From contig JASBVV010000001.1 of the NCBI GenBank assembly GCA_029960885.1, forward strand, positions 1 to 64,000: DNA of 64,000 bases, in the 5' to 3' direction. How positions within the stretch are numbered: position 1 is the stretch's first letter; every line of letters begins with the position of its first letter. The position numbers were made by a program, and so were the translations under genes. Shown here piece by piece: positions 51,238 through 59,819 of the stretch. Source of the DNA: Kyrpidia sp. Lineage in GTDB: Bacteria; Bacillota; Bacilli; Kyrpidiales; Kyrpidiaceae. The notes under the pieces are model-generated. The model made no database searches. It had not been told where the DNA came from and saw only the letters and a list, made by a program, of their open reading frames with translations.

Positions 51238-51729
51238 GTGCCGCTGACGCCGTTGGATATTCACAATAAGGAATTCAGCGTATCCTTTCGTGGTTATAAT
51301 CAAGATGAAGTGAATGAATTTCTGCGGCAGATCATCCAGGAGTTCGAGGCGCTGATCCGGGAAAACAAACAACTGACGGAACAGGTGCGCCAGATGGAGG
51401 AACGGCTTGGGCACTTCACCAACTTGGAAGAGAGCCTCAGTAAGTCGATCGTCGTGGCCCAGGAGGCGGCCGAAGAGGTGAAGGCGAACGCCCGGAAAGA
51501 GGCCCAGTTGATCGTGCGCGAAGCGGAGAAAAACGCCGACCGGATCGTCAACGAGGCGCTGATGAAGTCCCGGAAGATTCTCATGGACATGGAGGAAATC
51601 CAAAAGCAGGTGTCGGTGTTCCGCACCCGTTTCCGGTCACTGGTTCAGGCGCAGTTGGAATTGATCGAAGCCCCCGACTGGGACCACCTGGTCGAAGATT
51701 TGCAGCAGGCCGGACAGTTGGAATCGTAA
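51238..51729 (+). CDS. divIVA: cell-division initiation / pole-targeting protein DivIVA
   Basis: A 163-residue coiled-coil protein. The N-terminal lipid-binding domain reads LTPLDIHNKEFSVSFRGYN then DEVNEFLRQIIQEFEALI; long heptad repeats follow (AQEAAEEVKANARKEAQLIV). It binds curved membrane and positions MinCD and, in sporulation, the chromosome. The GTG start at 51238 follows GGGGGAGGTGGG. Its place ahead of ileS is as in B. subtilis. Confidence 0.95.
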   Translation: MPLTPLDIHNKEFSVSFRGYNQDEVNEFLRQIIQEFEALIRENKQLTEQVRQMEERLGHFTNLEESLSKSIVVAQEAAEEVKANARKEAQLIVREAEKNADRIVNEALMKSRKILMDMEEIQKQVSVFRTRFRSLVQAQLELIEAPDWDHLVEDLQQAGQLES

Positions 51730-51755
51730 ACCGGCGAAGGGGGAAGACGCCGAAT

Positions 51756-51784
51756 TTGACAGGTTTTCCGGCAGAATTTATACT
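51756..51784 (+). promoter_or_regulatory. sigma-A promoter of ileS
   Basis: TTGACA (51756-51761, perfect), 17 bases, TATACT (51779-51784). Confidence 0.88.
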
Positions 51785-51790
51785 GAATGG

Positions 51791-51905
51791 TGCGGATTGG
51801 CGTCGATCGGCCGGTGGGTCGACGCTGCGGGAGTATGGAGAGGGTTGTGCGGCGAAAGGTGACGGCCTCTCGTCCCTGCGCGGGGATGGGGGCTTTTTGT
51901 TTGTC
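51791..51905 (+). promoter_or_regulatory. ileS leader with T-box-like attenuator
   Basis: The short leader holds a stem GCGTCGA/TCGACGC, then AAAGGTGACGGC, then a terminator whose 5' arm CTCTCGTCCC (51867-51876) and 3' arm GGGATGGGGG (51883-51892) precede CTTTTTG. The CTCGTCCC...GGGGGCTTTTT layout is that of T-box leaders of aminoacyl-tRNA synthetases, but the T-box core (GGTGGNACCGCG) is only partly matched and the leader is very short. Confidence 0.45.
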
Positions 51906-51925
51906 GGGTGAAAGGAGGACGCCTC

Positions 51926-54712
51926 ATGGACTATAGCCACACCCTGCACTTGCCGAAGACCGATTTTCCAATGAAGGGAAATTTACCCAAACGCGAGCCG
52001 GAGATTCAGCGCCGGTGGGATGAGATCGGCTTGTATCGCCGGTCGGTGGAAATGCGGCGGGGGCGGCCGAAATTCATTCTCCACGACGGTCCCCCGTACG
52101 CCAACGGGAACATTCACGTGGGCCACGCCCTGAACAAGATTCTGAAAGATATCATTGTGAAGTTCAAGACCATGGACGGTTATGAAGCCCCGTATGTGCC
52201 GGGCTGGGACACCCACGGACTGCCCATTGAACATGCGATCATCAAGTCCGAAAAGTTGAATCGCCACGAGATCGATGTGCTGGGGTTCAGAGAGATGTGC
52301 CGGCAGTACGCCCTGGAGTACATTGATCGCCAGCGGCAGCAATTCAAGCGCCTGGGGGTGCGCGGGGATTGGGATCATCCGTACATGACCCTGGAACCCG
52401 CCTATGAAGCGGCACAGATCCGGGTGTTCGGGGAAATGGCGAAAAAGGGCTATATCTATAAGGGACTGAAGCCCGTCTATTGGTGTCCGTCTTGTGAAAC
52501 CGCCCTCGCCGAGGCGGAGATCGAGTATCGGGACAAGGTGTCCCCGAGCATTTACGTCAAATTTCCCGTCGTGGACGGGAAGGGCGTCGTCGAGCCGGAC
52601 GGTGCCTCGGTGGTGATCTGGACCACGACCCCGTGGACGCTGGTGGCCAACCAGGCGGTGGCCTTGGGCCCATCGTTGCGCTATGTGCTCGCCCAGGTCG
52701 GCGCCGAGCGGTGGGTGGTGGCCAAGGACCGGCTCGAAGATGTGTTGACAGCGGCGGGAGCCGGTCCGAATGCCGGACGGGTCTTGACCGAGTTTGAAGG
52801 GCGGGATTTCGAAGGCGGTCTGCTTCAGCACCCGTTTTACGCCGACCGGAGGGTGCCGGTGGTGTTGGGGGATCACGTCACCCTGGACGCCGGCACCGGA
52901 GCGGTGCACACCGCCCCGGGGCACGGCATGGAAGATTACGTGGTGGGACTGAAATATCACTTGCCCATCGTGGCGCCGGTGGATGACCGCGGGCGGTTCA
53001 CCGAGGAGGGACGGCCGGTGCAGGGTCAGTTTTACGCCAAGGCGAACGATGCGCTCTGCGATCTTCTGCGGCGGGAGGGGGCCATGGTGGCGGAAGGGCG
53101 GATCAGCCACCAGTACCCCCATTGTTGGCGATGCAAAAACCCGGTGATTTATCGGGCGACGGAGCAGTGGTTCGCGTCCATCGACCGGTTTCGCCGTGCG
53201 CTGCTCGATGAGATTGAACGGGTTCGGTGGATCCCCGCCTGGGGCCAACATCGGATTCACAACATGGTGGCCGAGCGCGAGGATTGGTGCATCTCCCGCC
53301 AGCGGGTGTGGGGCGTGCCCATCCCGGTTTTCTACTGCGAGTCGTGCGGGGAGACGGCGATCGACGATCGGACCATTGATCAGGTGGCGCGGCTGTTCGA
53401 GCAATACGGGTCCCAGGTGTGGTTTGCCCGGGAGGCGAAAGATCTGCTGCCGGAAGGATATCGCTGTCGTTGCGGAGGAGATCGATTCCGCAAGGAAACG
53501 GACATTATGGACGTCTGGTTCGATTCGGGATCCAGCCACATGGCGGTATTGGAGCAAAGGCCGGAGTTGCGGTGGCCGGCCGACATGTACCTCGAGGGAT
53601 CGGATCAGCACCGGGGATGGTTCAATTCATCCCTGTCGACGGCCGTCGCCGTCAAAGGCAGAGCCCCGTACCACGCCGTGCTCACCCACGGATTTCTCCT
53701 GGACGGCGAGGGCCGGAAGATGTCGAAGAGCTTGGGGAATGTGGTGGACCCCCTGGACGTCATGAACCGGCTCGGCGCGGACATTTTGCGACTGTGGGTC
53801 GCGTCGGTGGATTACCGTTCGGATGCCCGGGTGTCCGACGCGATTCTCAAACAGGTGGCGGAAGTCTATCGGAAGATCCGCAACACCTTCCGGTTCCTGC
53901 TCGGCAACCTCCATGATTTCGACCCGGCGGAGCACAGGGTTCCGTACGAGCGGATGGCCGAGTTGGATCGCTGGGCGCTGGATCAGTTGCAGCGGGTGGT
54001 GGAGCGGACCACGGCCGCCTATCGGAATTACGAATTTCACCTGGTGTTCCACGCTGTGCACAATTTTTGCGCCGTACAGATGAGCGCGTTTTATCTCGAT
54101 GTGCTTAAGGACCGGATGTACTGCAGCCGGTCGGACGACCCGCTCAGGCGGTCCGCCCAGACCGCGCTGTACGACATCTTGGTGACATTGGTCAGGTTGG
54201 TCGCTCCCATCATCAGCCACACCGCCGATGAGGTTTGGGGGTATATCCCGGGGGTGGACGGACCGAGCGCCCAACTGACCGATTGGCCGGCTGTGCAAGT
54301 CGAGTGGAAAGATGACGCCCTCATGCGCAAGTGGGACCTGGTCCTGGCTCTGCGCTACGAAGTGGCCAAAGGGCTGGAAGCGGCCCGGCAACAGAAGATC
54401 ATCGGCAACAGCTTGGGGGCGGCGGTGGAGCTCTGGCTTTTCCCTCCTTTTGAAGAGCTCCGACCCATGGCCGGCGATCTGCCGCAAATCCTGATTGTTT
54501 CCCAGGTCATGGTGCATGGGCCGGAAGAGGCGCCGCCCCCCGACGCCCTGCAGTTCGAGGGAGTGGCTGTAAAAGTGCACCCCGCTCCGGGGAACAAATG
54601 TGAACGGTGCTGGATGGTGCTGCCGGAGGTGGGCACCGTGGAGGGCCATCCGGATCTTTGTGTGCGGTGTGCCGGTGTGATCGGGGAAAAAAAACTTGAT
54701 GACCAATCCTGA
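51926..54712 (+). CDS. ileS: isoleucyl-tRNA synthetase
   Basis: A 928-residue class I synthetase. The HIGH-type motif GNIHVGH lies at 61-67 and KMSKS begins at residue 598. The editing CP1 domain has the usual TTPWTL and GTGAVHTAPGHG. The C-terminal zinc knuckle reads CERCW..CVRC. Full length for the Bacillus-type enzyme. ATG 51926 follows AAAGGAGG. The attenuated leader suggests control by charging of isoleucine tRNA. Confidence 0.97.
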   Translation: MDYSHTLHLPKTDFPMKGNLPKREPEIQRRWDEIGLYRRSVEMRRGRPKFILHDGPPYANGNIHVGHALNKILKDIIVKFKTMDGYEAPYVPGWDTHGLPIEHAIIKSEKLNRHEIDVLGFREMCRQYALEYIDRQRQQFKRLGVRGDWDHPYMTLEPAYEAAQIRVFGEMAKKGYIYKGLKPVYWCPSCETALAEAEIEYRDKVSPSIYVKFPVVDGKGVVEPDGASVVIWTTTPWTLVANQAVALGPSLRYVLAQVGAERWVVAKDRLEDVLTAAGAGPNAGRVLTEFEGRDFEGGLLQHPFYADRRVPVVLGDHVTLDAGTGAVHTAPGHGMEDYVVGLKYHLPIVAPVDDRGRFTEEGRPVQGQFYAKANDALCDLLRREGAMVAEGRISHQYPHCWRCKNPVIYRATEQWFASIDRFRRALLDEIERVRWIPAWGQHRIHNMVAEREDWCISRQRVWGVPIPVFYCESCGETAIDDRTIDQVARLFEQYGSQVWFAREAKDLLPEGYRCRCGGDRFRKETDIMDVWFDSGSSHMAVLEQRPELRWPADMYLEGSDQHRGWFNSSLSTAVAVKGRAPYHAVLTHGFLLDGEGRKMSKSLGNVVDPLDVMNRLGADILRLWVASVDYRSDARVSDAILKQVAEVYRKIRNTFRFLLGNLHDFDPAEHRVPYERMAELDRWALDQLQRVVERTTAAYRNYEFHLVFHAVHNFCAVQMSAFYLDVLKDRMYCSRSDDPLRRSAQTALYDILVTLVRLVAPIISHTADEVWGYIPGVDGPSAQLTDWPAVQVEWKDDALMRKWDLVLALRYEVAKGLEAARQQKIIGNSLGAAVELWLFPPFEELRPMAGDLPQILIVSQVMVHGPEEAPPPDALQFEGVAVKVHPAPGNKCERCWMVLPEVGTVEGHPDLCVRCAGVIGEKKLDDQS

Positions 54713-54724
54713 TCGTGTTACAAT
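54696..54724 (+). promoter_or_regulatory. sigma-A promoter of the M-box transporter operon
   Basis: TTGATG (54696-54701), 17 bases, TACAAT (54719-54724). It lies at the 3' end of ileS, so the riboswitch RNA would start near 54731. Confidence 0.7.
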
Positions 54725-54749
54725 CGCGGTGTCAAAAAAGCAGATTTCA

Positions 54750-54905
54750 CCATCCTCGTTAGGTGAGGCGTGTGTACAAACACAGGCCACTGCCCCACCT
54801 TGAAGCAATGGGTAGACCAGGAATTGCCGGATTAAGGCTTTTCCTAAGGTGGCTGAGCGGTGCGGCTCTACGTTGTACACTGTCGAAGCTCGACTAGGGG
54901 GACGG
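54750..54905 (+). promoter_or_regulatory. M-box (ykoK-type) magnesium riboswitch
   Basis: The invariant M-box segments occur in the right order: TTAGGTGAGGC (54759-54769), AAACACAGGCCACTGCCC (54778-54795), AATGGGT (54807-54813), CAGGAATTG (54818-54826), ATTAAGGCTTTTCCTAAGG (54831-54849) and CTCTACGTTGT (54866-54876). The 3' closing strand CTAGGGGGA (about 54894-54902) can pair instead with the CCCCC arm of the terminator just downstream, giving an antiterminator at low magnesium. Such RNAs turn off Mg2+ transporter genes when Mg2+ is plentiful. Here the controlled genes are an ABC transporter. Confidence 0.93.
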
Positions 54906-54927
54906 GTGTGCGGCCTGCGCATGGATT

Positions 54928-54951
54928 CCCCCGGATGTCGGGGGTTTTTTT
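54928..54951 (+). terminator. riboswitch expression-platform terminator
   Basis: CCCCCG (54928-54933) and CGGGGG (54939-54944) around GATGT, followed by seven T. Formed when the M-box binds Mg2+. Confidence 0.88.
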
Positions 54952-54992
54952 GTGGCCGATCGACGGATTCTGTTGACGAAGGGGGGGCGGGC

Positions 54993-56705
54993 ATGTCGGC
55001 GTACGGACAGGCCAGGCAAAAGCCGGGTTGGTGGGTGGATGTCGCGCTGTTGGCCGGAGTTCTCGGACTCTTTTATGGCATCGTTGAAGTGGGCAGAGGA
55101 ATGGTGGAACCGTATGCACCCCAGTCGTCCATGACCGTCTCCCTGGACCCGGCCGTGTTGCCCTATTACGCCGGACGAAGTCTGGTACGGATGTTCTTGG
55201 CCCTGGGGGCTTCCCTGGTGTTCACCGTCCTCTATGCCCGGTTGGCCTCCCGCAGTCGGATGGGGGAACGGATTCTGATCCCGCTCCTCGATATTCTGCA
55301 GTCGGTGCCGGTGCTCGGATTTCTTTCGGTGACGGTGGTCGGGTTCATGGCGCTGTTTCCTGGGAGTTTGCTCGGTCCGGAGTTGGCGTCGATCTTCGCG
55401 ATCTTCACCGGTCAAGTGTGGAACATGACCTTCGGATTCTACCAGTCGATCACCGGAGTGCCCAAGGAACTGCGGGAAGCGAGCCGGTTGTACGGCCTCG
55501 GCGGGATCCGGCGGTTTTTTCTTTTGGATTTCGCGTATGGGGCGGTGCCCTTGGTGTGGAACAGCATGATGTCTTTTGGCGGCGGATGGTTTTTTCTGGC
55601 CGTCAGCGAATCGATCACCGTCCTTCACCGGGATATCCGTTTACCGGGCATCGGTTCTTATATGGCGGCGGCGATGGATCAGGGCAACGTGCGCGCCATG
55701 CTCTACGCCATGGTGGCCATGGTCATCGTCATCGTTGTGGTGGATCAGTTGTTCTGGAGGCCGTTGGTGGCCTGGGTCCAGCGGTTCAAAGTGGAACAGA
55801 CGGCGGGCCTGGATTTGCCGACGTCGTGGATGTTGACGCTTCTGCGCCGTTCCCATGCGGCCGAATGGGCGCGCAAAGCCGTTTTTCAACCGTTCTGGGC
55901 TTGGATGATCGCTGGCCGCCCCCGTTCCCGCCCCCGTCCGTCCCCGGCTCCCGGGGTGAAAAAAGGCGTATCCGCCGCGATCTGGGTGATGGTGATCGGC
56001 GTGATCGGCTACTGGATCCTCCGGGGCGGATTGATGGTGGCGGAATTGGGATGGAAAGAATTGCTCGCGCCCATCGGCTACGGGTGTTTGACCTTGATCC
56101 GGGTGGGTGCGGCAGTGCTGATCGGCGCTCTGTGGACGGTTCCCGTGGGGGTGTGGATCGGGACCCACCCGAAATGGTCCCGGGTGGCCCAACCCGTGGT
56201 GCTCATCGCGGCGTCGTTTCCGGCCAACATGTTCTTCCCGCTGATCACGGCGGCGTTTTTATCGCTGCACATCAGCCTGCAGTGGGGATCGATTGTCCTG
56301 ATGATGCTGGGAACCCAGTGGTACATTTTGTTCAACGTGATCGCCGGGGCTTCGGCCATTCCGGGTGACCTCCGTGAGGCCAGCGACCTGATGCGGCTCC
56401 GAGGCTGGCGGCGGTGGCGTCTGCTCATTCTCCCGGTGATTTTTCCTTCGCTGACCACCGGGCTCGTCACGGCGGCGGGAGGCGCATGGAACGCCAGCAT
56501 CGTTGCGGAAATGGTTTCCTGGCAAGGCACCGAACTCGCGGCCACCGGGCTCGGGGCTTATATTACCCGGGCCACCACCGATGGAGACTGGCCGGCCATC
56601 GTCTGGGGCATCATCGTGATGGCGGCGTTTGTCGTGGCCGTCAACCGCCTGGTGTGGCGGCGAATGTACCGGTTGGCGGAAAGTCGATACAGGTTAGAGG
56701 TGTGA
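54993..56705 (+). CDS. fused double-domain ABC transporter permease under M-box control (candidate Mg2+/divalent cation transporter)
   Basis: A 570-residue membrane protein made of two binding-protein-dependent transport (NitT/TauT-like) permease domains in one chain, about residues 60-265 and 365-560. Each carries an EAA loop for ATPase contact: GVPKELREASRLYGLGG (155-171) and AIPGDLREASDLMRLRG (455-471). A Pro/Arg-rich linker (309-324) joins them. ATG 54993 follows AAGGGGGGGCGG. The ATPase gene is next; no substrate-binding protein gene is nearby. By sequence the family suggests anions such as nitrate or sulfonate, but the M-box upstream points to Mg2+ or a similar cation. The substrate is inference. 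Confidence 0.85.
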   Translation: MSAYGQARQKPGWWVDVALLAGVLGLFYGIVEVGRGMVEPYAPQSSMTVSLDPAVLPYYAGRSLVRMFLALGASLVFTVLYARLASRSRMGERILIPLLDILQSVPVLGFLSVTVVGFMALFPGSLLGPELASIFAIFTGQVWNMTFGFYQSITGVPKELREASRLYGLGGIRRFFLLDFAYGAVPLVWNSMMSFGGGWFFLAVSESITVLHRDIRLPGIGSYMAAAMDQGNVRAMLYAMVAMVIVIVVVDQLFWRPLVAWVQRFKVEQTAGLDLPTSWMLTLLRRSHAAEWARKAVFQPFWAWMIAGRPRSRPRPSPAPGVKKGVSAAIWVMVIGVIGYWILRGGLMVAELGWKELLAPIGYGCLTLIRVGAAVLIGALWTVPVGVWIGTHPKWSRVAQPVVLIAASFPANMFFPLITAAFLSLHISLQWGSIVLMMLGTQWYILFNVIAGASAIPGDLREASDLMRLRGWRRWRLLILPVIFPSLTTGLVTAAGGAWNASIVAEMVSWQGTELAATGLGAYITRATTDGDWPAIVWGIIVMAAFVVAVNRLVWRRMYRLAESRYRLEV

Positions 56706-56718
56706 GGGGGGAACGGCC

Positions 56719-58005
56719 GTGTCTCTCTTGGAATTGCGCCACGTGTCCAAAGACTGGGAAGTGGGGCCGGGGACGGAGACCACCATCCTCAAAGATGTTT
56801 CGCTAAAAGTGGAAGAAGGGGACTTCGTCGCTCTCCTCGGCCCTTCCGGATCGGGAAAATCGACCCTTTTACGGATTATCGCCGGACTCATCCCGCCAAC
56901 CGAGGGACAGGTGCTCTACCACGGTCGCCCGGTGGACGGCGTCGCGCCGGGGGTGGCGATGATCTTCCAAAATTTCGCCCTGTTCCCTTGGTTGACGGTG
57001 TTGGAAAATGTTGAACTCGGTCTGGAGCGCCAGGATCTGCCGGCGGCGGAAAAGCGGAAAAGGGCGCTGCAGGTCATCGACATGGTGGGACTCGACGGGT
57101 TTGAAACGGCGTTTCCCAAAGAACTGTCCGGAGGCATGCGCCAGCGGGTGGGGTTCGGCCGCGCCCTGGTGGCGGAACCGGATGTGCTTCTGATGGACGA
57201 GCCGTTTTCCGCTTTGGACGTCCTGACGGCGGAAAACCTGCGGCGCGACCTGCTGGAGTTGTGGCTGGAGAAGAAGATTCGCACCAAGGCCATCATTCTG
57301 GTGACCCACAGCATTGAAGAGGCGGTGTACCTGGCCAATCGGGTCGTGGTGCTGTCCCGGGACCCGGCCCGGGTGGTGACCGACGTGCGGATCACCCTGC
57401 CGCACTGGCGGGATAAACAGTCGCCGGCCTTTCTTTCGTTGGTCGATCAGCTTTACGCCATTATCACCCGGCGCACACCTGCGGTGGAAGCCGCGCCGAG
57501 CTCGGGGCGGCCGGTCACCCGGGTGCCGGAAGTCCGGTCCGGTGCGCTCACCGGGCTGTTGGAACTGTTGGATGATCTGGAGATCCGGGTGGATCTGTAT
57601 AAATTGGCCGACAATCTCATGCTGGACGTGGAAGATTTTTTGCCCATCGTGGAAGGGGCGGAGTTGCTCGGCCTGGTTAAAGTGGAACACGGCGACATCG
57701 AGCTCACCGATATCGGCCGGCAGTTCGCCGATGCCAGCGTATTGGAGAGAAAAGAAATTTTTCGGGATCTGGTGTTAAAAAAAGTTCCAACCATGGAAAA
57801 AATGTTATGGGTGCTTCAATCGAAACGCAACAAGCAGATCGCCAAGGAGTTTTTTCTGCAGATTTTTGAACGGAGATTCAGCCCGGAAGAGGCGTCGAAA
57901 CAACTGGATATCCTCATTGACTGGGGACGGTATGCGGAACTGTTCGGCTATGATGAGCAGGGGGGGCGCCTCTACCTCGAAGGGGAAGACGAAGCGGCCC
58001 GGTGA
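56719..58005 (+). CDS. ABC transporter ATP-binding protein with C-terminal AAA-associated domain
   Basis: A 428-residue ATPase. Walker A GPSGSGKST (41-49), Q-loop FQNFALFP, signature LSGGM (136-140), Walker B VLLMDEPF and H197 are complete, and the domain is closest to NitT/TauT-type ATPases. About 150 further residues (290-428: LTGLLELLDDLEIRVDLYKL...) form an additional C-terminal domain of the AAA-associated type (PF09821-like) that may regulate transport. GTG start 56719, 13 bases after the permease. Together they make a complete transporter core under the M-box. Confidence 0.87.
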   Translation: MSLLELRHVSKDWEVGPGTETTILKDVSLKVEEGDFVALLGPSGSGKSTLLRIIAGLIPPTEGQVLYHGRPVDGVAPGVAMIFQNFALFPWLTVLENVELGLERQDLPAAEKRKRALQVIDMVGLDGFETAFPKELSGGMRQRVGFGRALVAEPDVLLMDEPFSALDVLTAENLRRDLLELWLEKKIRTKAIILVTHSIEEAVYLANRVVVLSRDPARVVTDVRITLPHWRDKQSPAFLSLVDQLYAIITRRTPAVEAAPSSGRPVTRVPEVRSGALTGLLELLDDLEIRVDLYKLADNLMLDVEDFLPIVEGAELLGLVKVEHGDIELTDIGRQFADASVLERKEIFRDLVLKKVPTMEKMLWVLQSKRNKQIAKEFFLQIFERRFSPEEASKQLDILIDWGRYAELFGYDEQGGRLYLEGEDEAAR

Positions 58006-58083
58006 GTCGAACCATGGCGACTTTCCTCGATTTTCCTGTTCTTTTGTCGAGCGGCAGGATTTCCCGGCCGGAATCGCGAATTG
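58005..58083 (+). promoter_or_regulatory. spoIIA promoter: Spo0A boxes plus sigma-H promoter
   Basis: GCAGGATTT (58054-58062) matches RNAGGAWWW fully; 12 bases later CGCGAATTG (58075-58083) matches RNNGAATWW at most positions. Just upstream TTTGTCGAG (58043-58051) is an 0A box with one mismatch, and AGTCGAA (58005-58011) is a weaker one. This is the sigma-H/Spo0A~P arrangement of the B. subtilis spoIIA operon. Confidence 0.7.
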
Positions 58084-58111
58084 GTGGTGAAGATCGGGAG
58101 GAGGGAAGGGC

Positions 58112-58462
58112 ATGGGGCTGAACGTGGAAGCCGTGCATCGGTCCGGGGTCGTCGTGGCGCGGTTGCGAGGCGAGTTGGATCATCACACCTCCGATGCCGT
58201 ACGGGCCAGAGTGGACACGCTGCTGGAAGATACCGGTTCGATCCGGCTGTTGTGGAACCTCTCGGAGTTGACCTTCATGGACAGTTCGGGTCTCGGAGTC
58301 CTCCTCGGGCGGTATCGCCGAATCAGCCAACGCGGAGGAAAGATGGCCTGCTGCGGGTTGACGGCGCCGGTCCGCAAACTGCTGGAATTGTCGGGTGTCC
58401 TTCAGATTGTGCCGGTGTACGACGACGAATCCGGCGGGATTGCCGCATTGAGGGAGGCCTAG
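58112..58462 (+). CDS. spoIIAA: anti-sigma-F factor antagonist SpoIIAA
   Basis: A 116-residue STAS-domain protein. [16 protein letters not shown] carries the phosphorylated S58, the same position as in B. subtilis. Unphosphorylated SpoIIAA binds SpoIIAB and frees sigma-F in the forespore; SpoIIAB phosphorylates it and SpoIIE dephosphorylates it. ATG 58112 follows GGAGGGAAGG. First gene of the spoIIA operon. Confidence 0.97.
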   Translation: MGLNVEAVHRSGVVVARLRGELDHHTSDAVRARVDTLLEDTGSIRLLWNLSELTFMDSSGLGVLLGRYRRISQRGGKMACCGLTAPVRKLLELSGVLQIVPVYDDESGGIAALREA

Positions 58463-58463
58463 G

Positions 58464-58910
58464 ATGGACGCGAGGCGAAATGTGATGCGGGTGGAGTTTT
58501 CCAGTCGTTCGGAAAACGAATCTTTCGCCCGGGTGGCCGTCGCTGCGTTTGTCGCCCAGTTGGACCCCACCGTGGAGGAACTCACCGAGATCAAGACGGC
58601 CGTGTCCGAAGCGGTGACCAACGCCATCATTCACGGGTATGGAGAAAGGGAAGGGATGGTGACGGTCACCTGCACCCTGGAGGGGGACACGGTGGAGATC
58701 ATGGTCGAAGATCAGGGCATCGGTATGGAGGATGTCGAGTTGGCTAGACAGCCGATGTACACATCGCGGCCGGATTTGGAACGATCGGGAATGGGTTTTA
58801 CGATCATGGAGAACTTTGTGGACCGGGTCGAGATCGACTCACGTCCCCGTCAGGGAACCCGGGTGCGTCTGATCAAGCAATTGAAGAGCCGGGCGACGCC
58901 GGACGACTAG
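58464..58910 (+). CDS. spoIIAB: anti-sigma-F factor / serine kinase SpoIIAB
   Basis: A 148-residue GHKL-type kinase. [14 protein letters not shown] (N box), [16 protein letters not shown] (G1 box) and [15 protein letters not shown] (G2 box) form the ATP site. It holds sigma-F inactive and phosphorylates SpoIIAA. One-base gap after spoIIAA; sigF follows in eight bases. Confidence 0.97.
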   Translation: MDARRNVMRVEFSSRSENESFARVAVAAFVAQLDPTVEELTEIKTAVSEAVTNAIIHGYGEREGMVTVTCTLEGDTVEIMVEDQGIGMEDVELARQPMYTSRPDLERSGMGFTIMENFVDRVEIDSRPRQGTRVRLIKQLKSRATPDD

Positions 58911-58918
58911 GTGAGATC

Positions 58919-59689
58919 ATGCATCCGGGAAAAGAACTCTCTTCCACCAAGGTGAAACTCACCGATCGGCAGGTTCGGGAATTGATCGCCCGAAGCCAGT
59001 CCGGGGACGCGGAGGCCCGGGAGACCCTCGTCCTGTTCAACCAGCGGCTGGTGTGGTCGGTGGTGCAGCGTTTTTTGGGGCGGGGATATGAACCGGAAGA
59101 CCTGTTTCAGATCGGTTGCATCGGTTTGATGAAGGCGATTGACAAGTTCGACCTGAGCTACGATGTGAAGTTCTCCACCTATGCGGTACCCATGATCATC
59201 GGGGAAATCCAGCGATTCCTGCGGGATGACGGGACGGTGAAAGTGAGCCGTTCGGTCAAAGAGACCGCCCGCCACATCCGGCGGGCCAGGGATGAATTGG
59301 CGAAACGGCTGGGGCGACAGCCCCACATTAACGAGTTGGCCGAAGAACTCGGGATGGATCCGGCCGAGGTGGTGTTCACCCAGGACGCCATGCGGGCGCC
59401 GGCGTCCATCCACGAGACGGTATTTGAGAATGACGGCGATCCGATTCTGCTGATGGACCAGATTGCCGATGAGAACCAGGACAAATGGTTTGACCGGCTG
59501 GCATTGACCGATGCCCTCAACCGTTTGCCCGAGCGGGAGAGGTTGATTGTGTTTCTGCGATTCTTCAGAGACAAGACCCAGTCGGAGGTGGCGGAGGTCC
59601 TGGGGATTTCCCAGGTTCAGGTCAGTCGGCTGGAAAAGAAAATTCTCCACCGTATCCGCCTTCAACTTCTCGGTGAAGAGGACGGATGA
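58919..59689 (+). CDS. sigF: RNA polymerase sporulation sigma factor F
   Basis: A 256-residue factor, first forespore-specific sigma. Regions 2 (PEDLFQIGCIGLMKAIDKFD; KFSTYAVPMIIGEIQRFLRD) and 4 (EVAEVLGISQVQVSRLEKK) are intact and close to SigG, as usual. It is controlled by the two genes ahead of it. A terminator with nine T follows, so the spoVA genes need their own promoter. Confidence 0.97.
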   Translation: MHPGKELSSTKVKLTDRQVRELIARSQSGDAEARETLVLFNQRLVWSVVQRFLGRGYEPEDLFQIGCIGLMKAIDKFDLSYDVKFSTYAVPMIIGEIQRFLRDDGTVKVSRSVKETARHIRRARDELAKRLGRQPHINELAEELGMDPAEVVFTQDAMRAPASIHETVFENDGDPILLMDQIADENQDKWFDRLALTDALNRLPERERLIVFLRFFRDKTQSEVAEVLGISQVQVSRLEKKILHRIRLQLLGEEDG

Positions 59690-59695
59690 GAAGTC

Positions 59696-59724
59696 GCCCC
59701 GGTCCGGCGGGGGGCTTTTTTTTT
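59696..59724 (+). terminator. terminator of the spoIIA operon
   Basis: GCCCC (59696-59700) and GGGGC (59711-59715) with the loop between them, followed by nine T. Confidence 0.75.
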
Positions 59725-59780
59725 GGCGTCCACAGGCGGTGTTTCCGGTCGCGGGGGCCGGCGGGCGGATCGGATGGGAT

Positions 59781-59790
59781 GGATATACTA
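59781..59790 (+). promoter_or_regulatory. forespore-type -10 element of the spoVA operon
   Basis: GGATATACTA fits GGNNANAHTR, the sigma-F/sigma-G -10. No convincing -35 is seen at the right distance. A sigma-G promoter is expected here. Confidence 0.45.
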
Positions 59791-59819
59791 AGGGAGCAGT
59801 GGGAGGAGGCGGATTTTCT

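Noticed and set aside
51983-53611. A 542-codon minus-strand frame inside ileS
   Set aside because: Antisense shadow of a complete isoleucyl-tRNA synthetase.
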